Shown: piece by piece, positions 63,861 to 64,000 of the stretch
Layout: the number at the start of each line of letters is the position of its first letter
Numbering within the stretch: the first letter of the stretch is position 1
Assembly: GCF_029227915.1 (NCBI RefSeq)
Contig: NC_079882.1
Span: 15,326,501 to 15,390,500, forward strand
Length of the DNA stretch: 64,000 nucleotides
Source: Hydractinia symbiolongicarpus
Lineage: Eukaryota > Cnidaria > Hydrozoa > Anthoathecata > Hydractiniidae
Reading direction: 5' to 3'
Made by a program: the position numbers and the translations under genes
Notes under the pieces: generated by a model
The model's database searches: none
What the model was told of the DNA's origin: nothing
What the model saw: the letters and a program-made list of their open reading frames with translations, nothing else

Positions 63861-64000
63861 CCATATTACAGCCTTTATAGGACTGTGCACGTAGTTAAGA
63901 GTGTTGTAAGGCAACGGTGCTAATGAAAACGACTTGGAACGTTGTAGCGCATTGAGAATGGAAGGACTAGGCCAATGGTAACCTGCGCAGACAGGTGAAA

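Larger units (their letters stand above)
21788..64000 (+). repeat. 182-bp tandem satellite array, right segment
   Basis: The same satellite resumes directly after the inserted retroelement, in the same orientation and in register with the left segment, and runs to the end of the window. Block duplications of 728, 1455, 2184 and 2909 bp are visible. The array is cut off by the window edge, so its full length is unknown. No gene, RNA gene or second transposable element was seen in these 42 kb. Antisense open frames of 63-67 codons recur at 182-bp multiples and are repeat artefacts. Confidence 0.97.

Noticed and set aside
1-64000. CRISPR-like array
   Set aside because: The repeat is about 182 bp without unique spacers between short direct repeats, and the retroelement shows a eukaryotic source.
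1-64000. CENP-B box
   Set aside because: I looked for the TTCG...CGGGA core of the mammalian box in the monomer and saw no match; cttcgcc in one variant type is not enough.
1-64000. Promoter-like CCAAT and TATA-like words (ggccaatgg, tttatagg) in each monomer
   Set aside because: They are in the wrong order and spacing for a core promoter and have no open frame downstream; short words of this kind are expected by chance in a 182-bp unit.

Overview
This is a eukaryotic, almost certainly metazoan, repeat window with no conventional genes. About 98% of it is one tandem satellite array with a monomer of about 182 bp (some units 181 bp). It runs in a single orientation from base 1 to 20572 and again from 21788 to 64000, roughly 345 monomers. 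Nothing in it resembles bacterial gene organisation. The species cannot be named from the sequence. The host is judged a metazoan because of the satellite and an inserted Penelope-like retroelement (PLE) carrying a GIY-YIG endonuclease domain.

The array is a mosaic of recognisable monomer variants (for example cttaagg, gtaaagc, ctaaggcaacttcgcc, ctaatgc and cagcgataatg types) arranged in repeating orders. These orders are copied as multi-monomer blocks. The clearest are: a 2.4-2.8 kb block present three times between about 3.5 and 13.5 kb (offsets 4364 and 2727 bp); a 727-bp four-monomer unit at 14.2-16.2 kb; a nearly identical 2909-bp (16-monomer) tandem duplication at 22.8-28.7 kb; a 2184-bp (12-monomer) duplication at 30.6-34.9 kb with a third copy at 36.2-37.7 kb that lacks four monomers; a 1455-bp duplication at 38-40.9 kb; a 49.3-55.1 kb block marked by six copies of a monomer with a 50-bp internal deletion; and a 728-bp four-monomer unit at 60.2-63.1 kb.

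The only non-satellite DNA is 20573-21787. It is a short, AT-rich PLE derivative with 167-bp perfect inverted terminal repeats (pseudo-LTRs), a 29-bp unpaired tail on its right side, and an 11-bp target-site duplication of satellite sequence. It keeps an open frame (20686-21561 from the first ATG, 291 codons) for the end of the reverse transcriptase, the linker and the GIY-YIG endonuclease. The RT catalytic palm is absent and the YIG motif reads YIR, so the copy looks non-autonomous and probably inactive. A degenerate hammerhead-ribozyme-like core may be present in each terminal repeat.

The many 60-114 codon open frames elsewhere are by-products of the repeated monomer and are not annotated as genes. 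I found no tRNA, rRNA, CRISPR or host gene. I found no new multi-gene system. The points of interest are the evolution of the array and the structure of the inserted retroelement.
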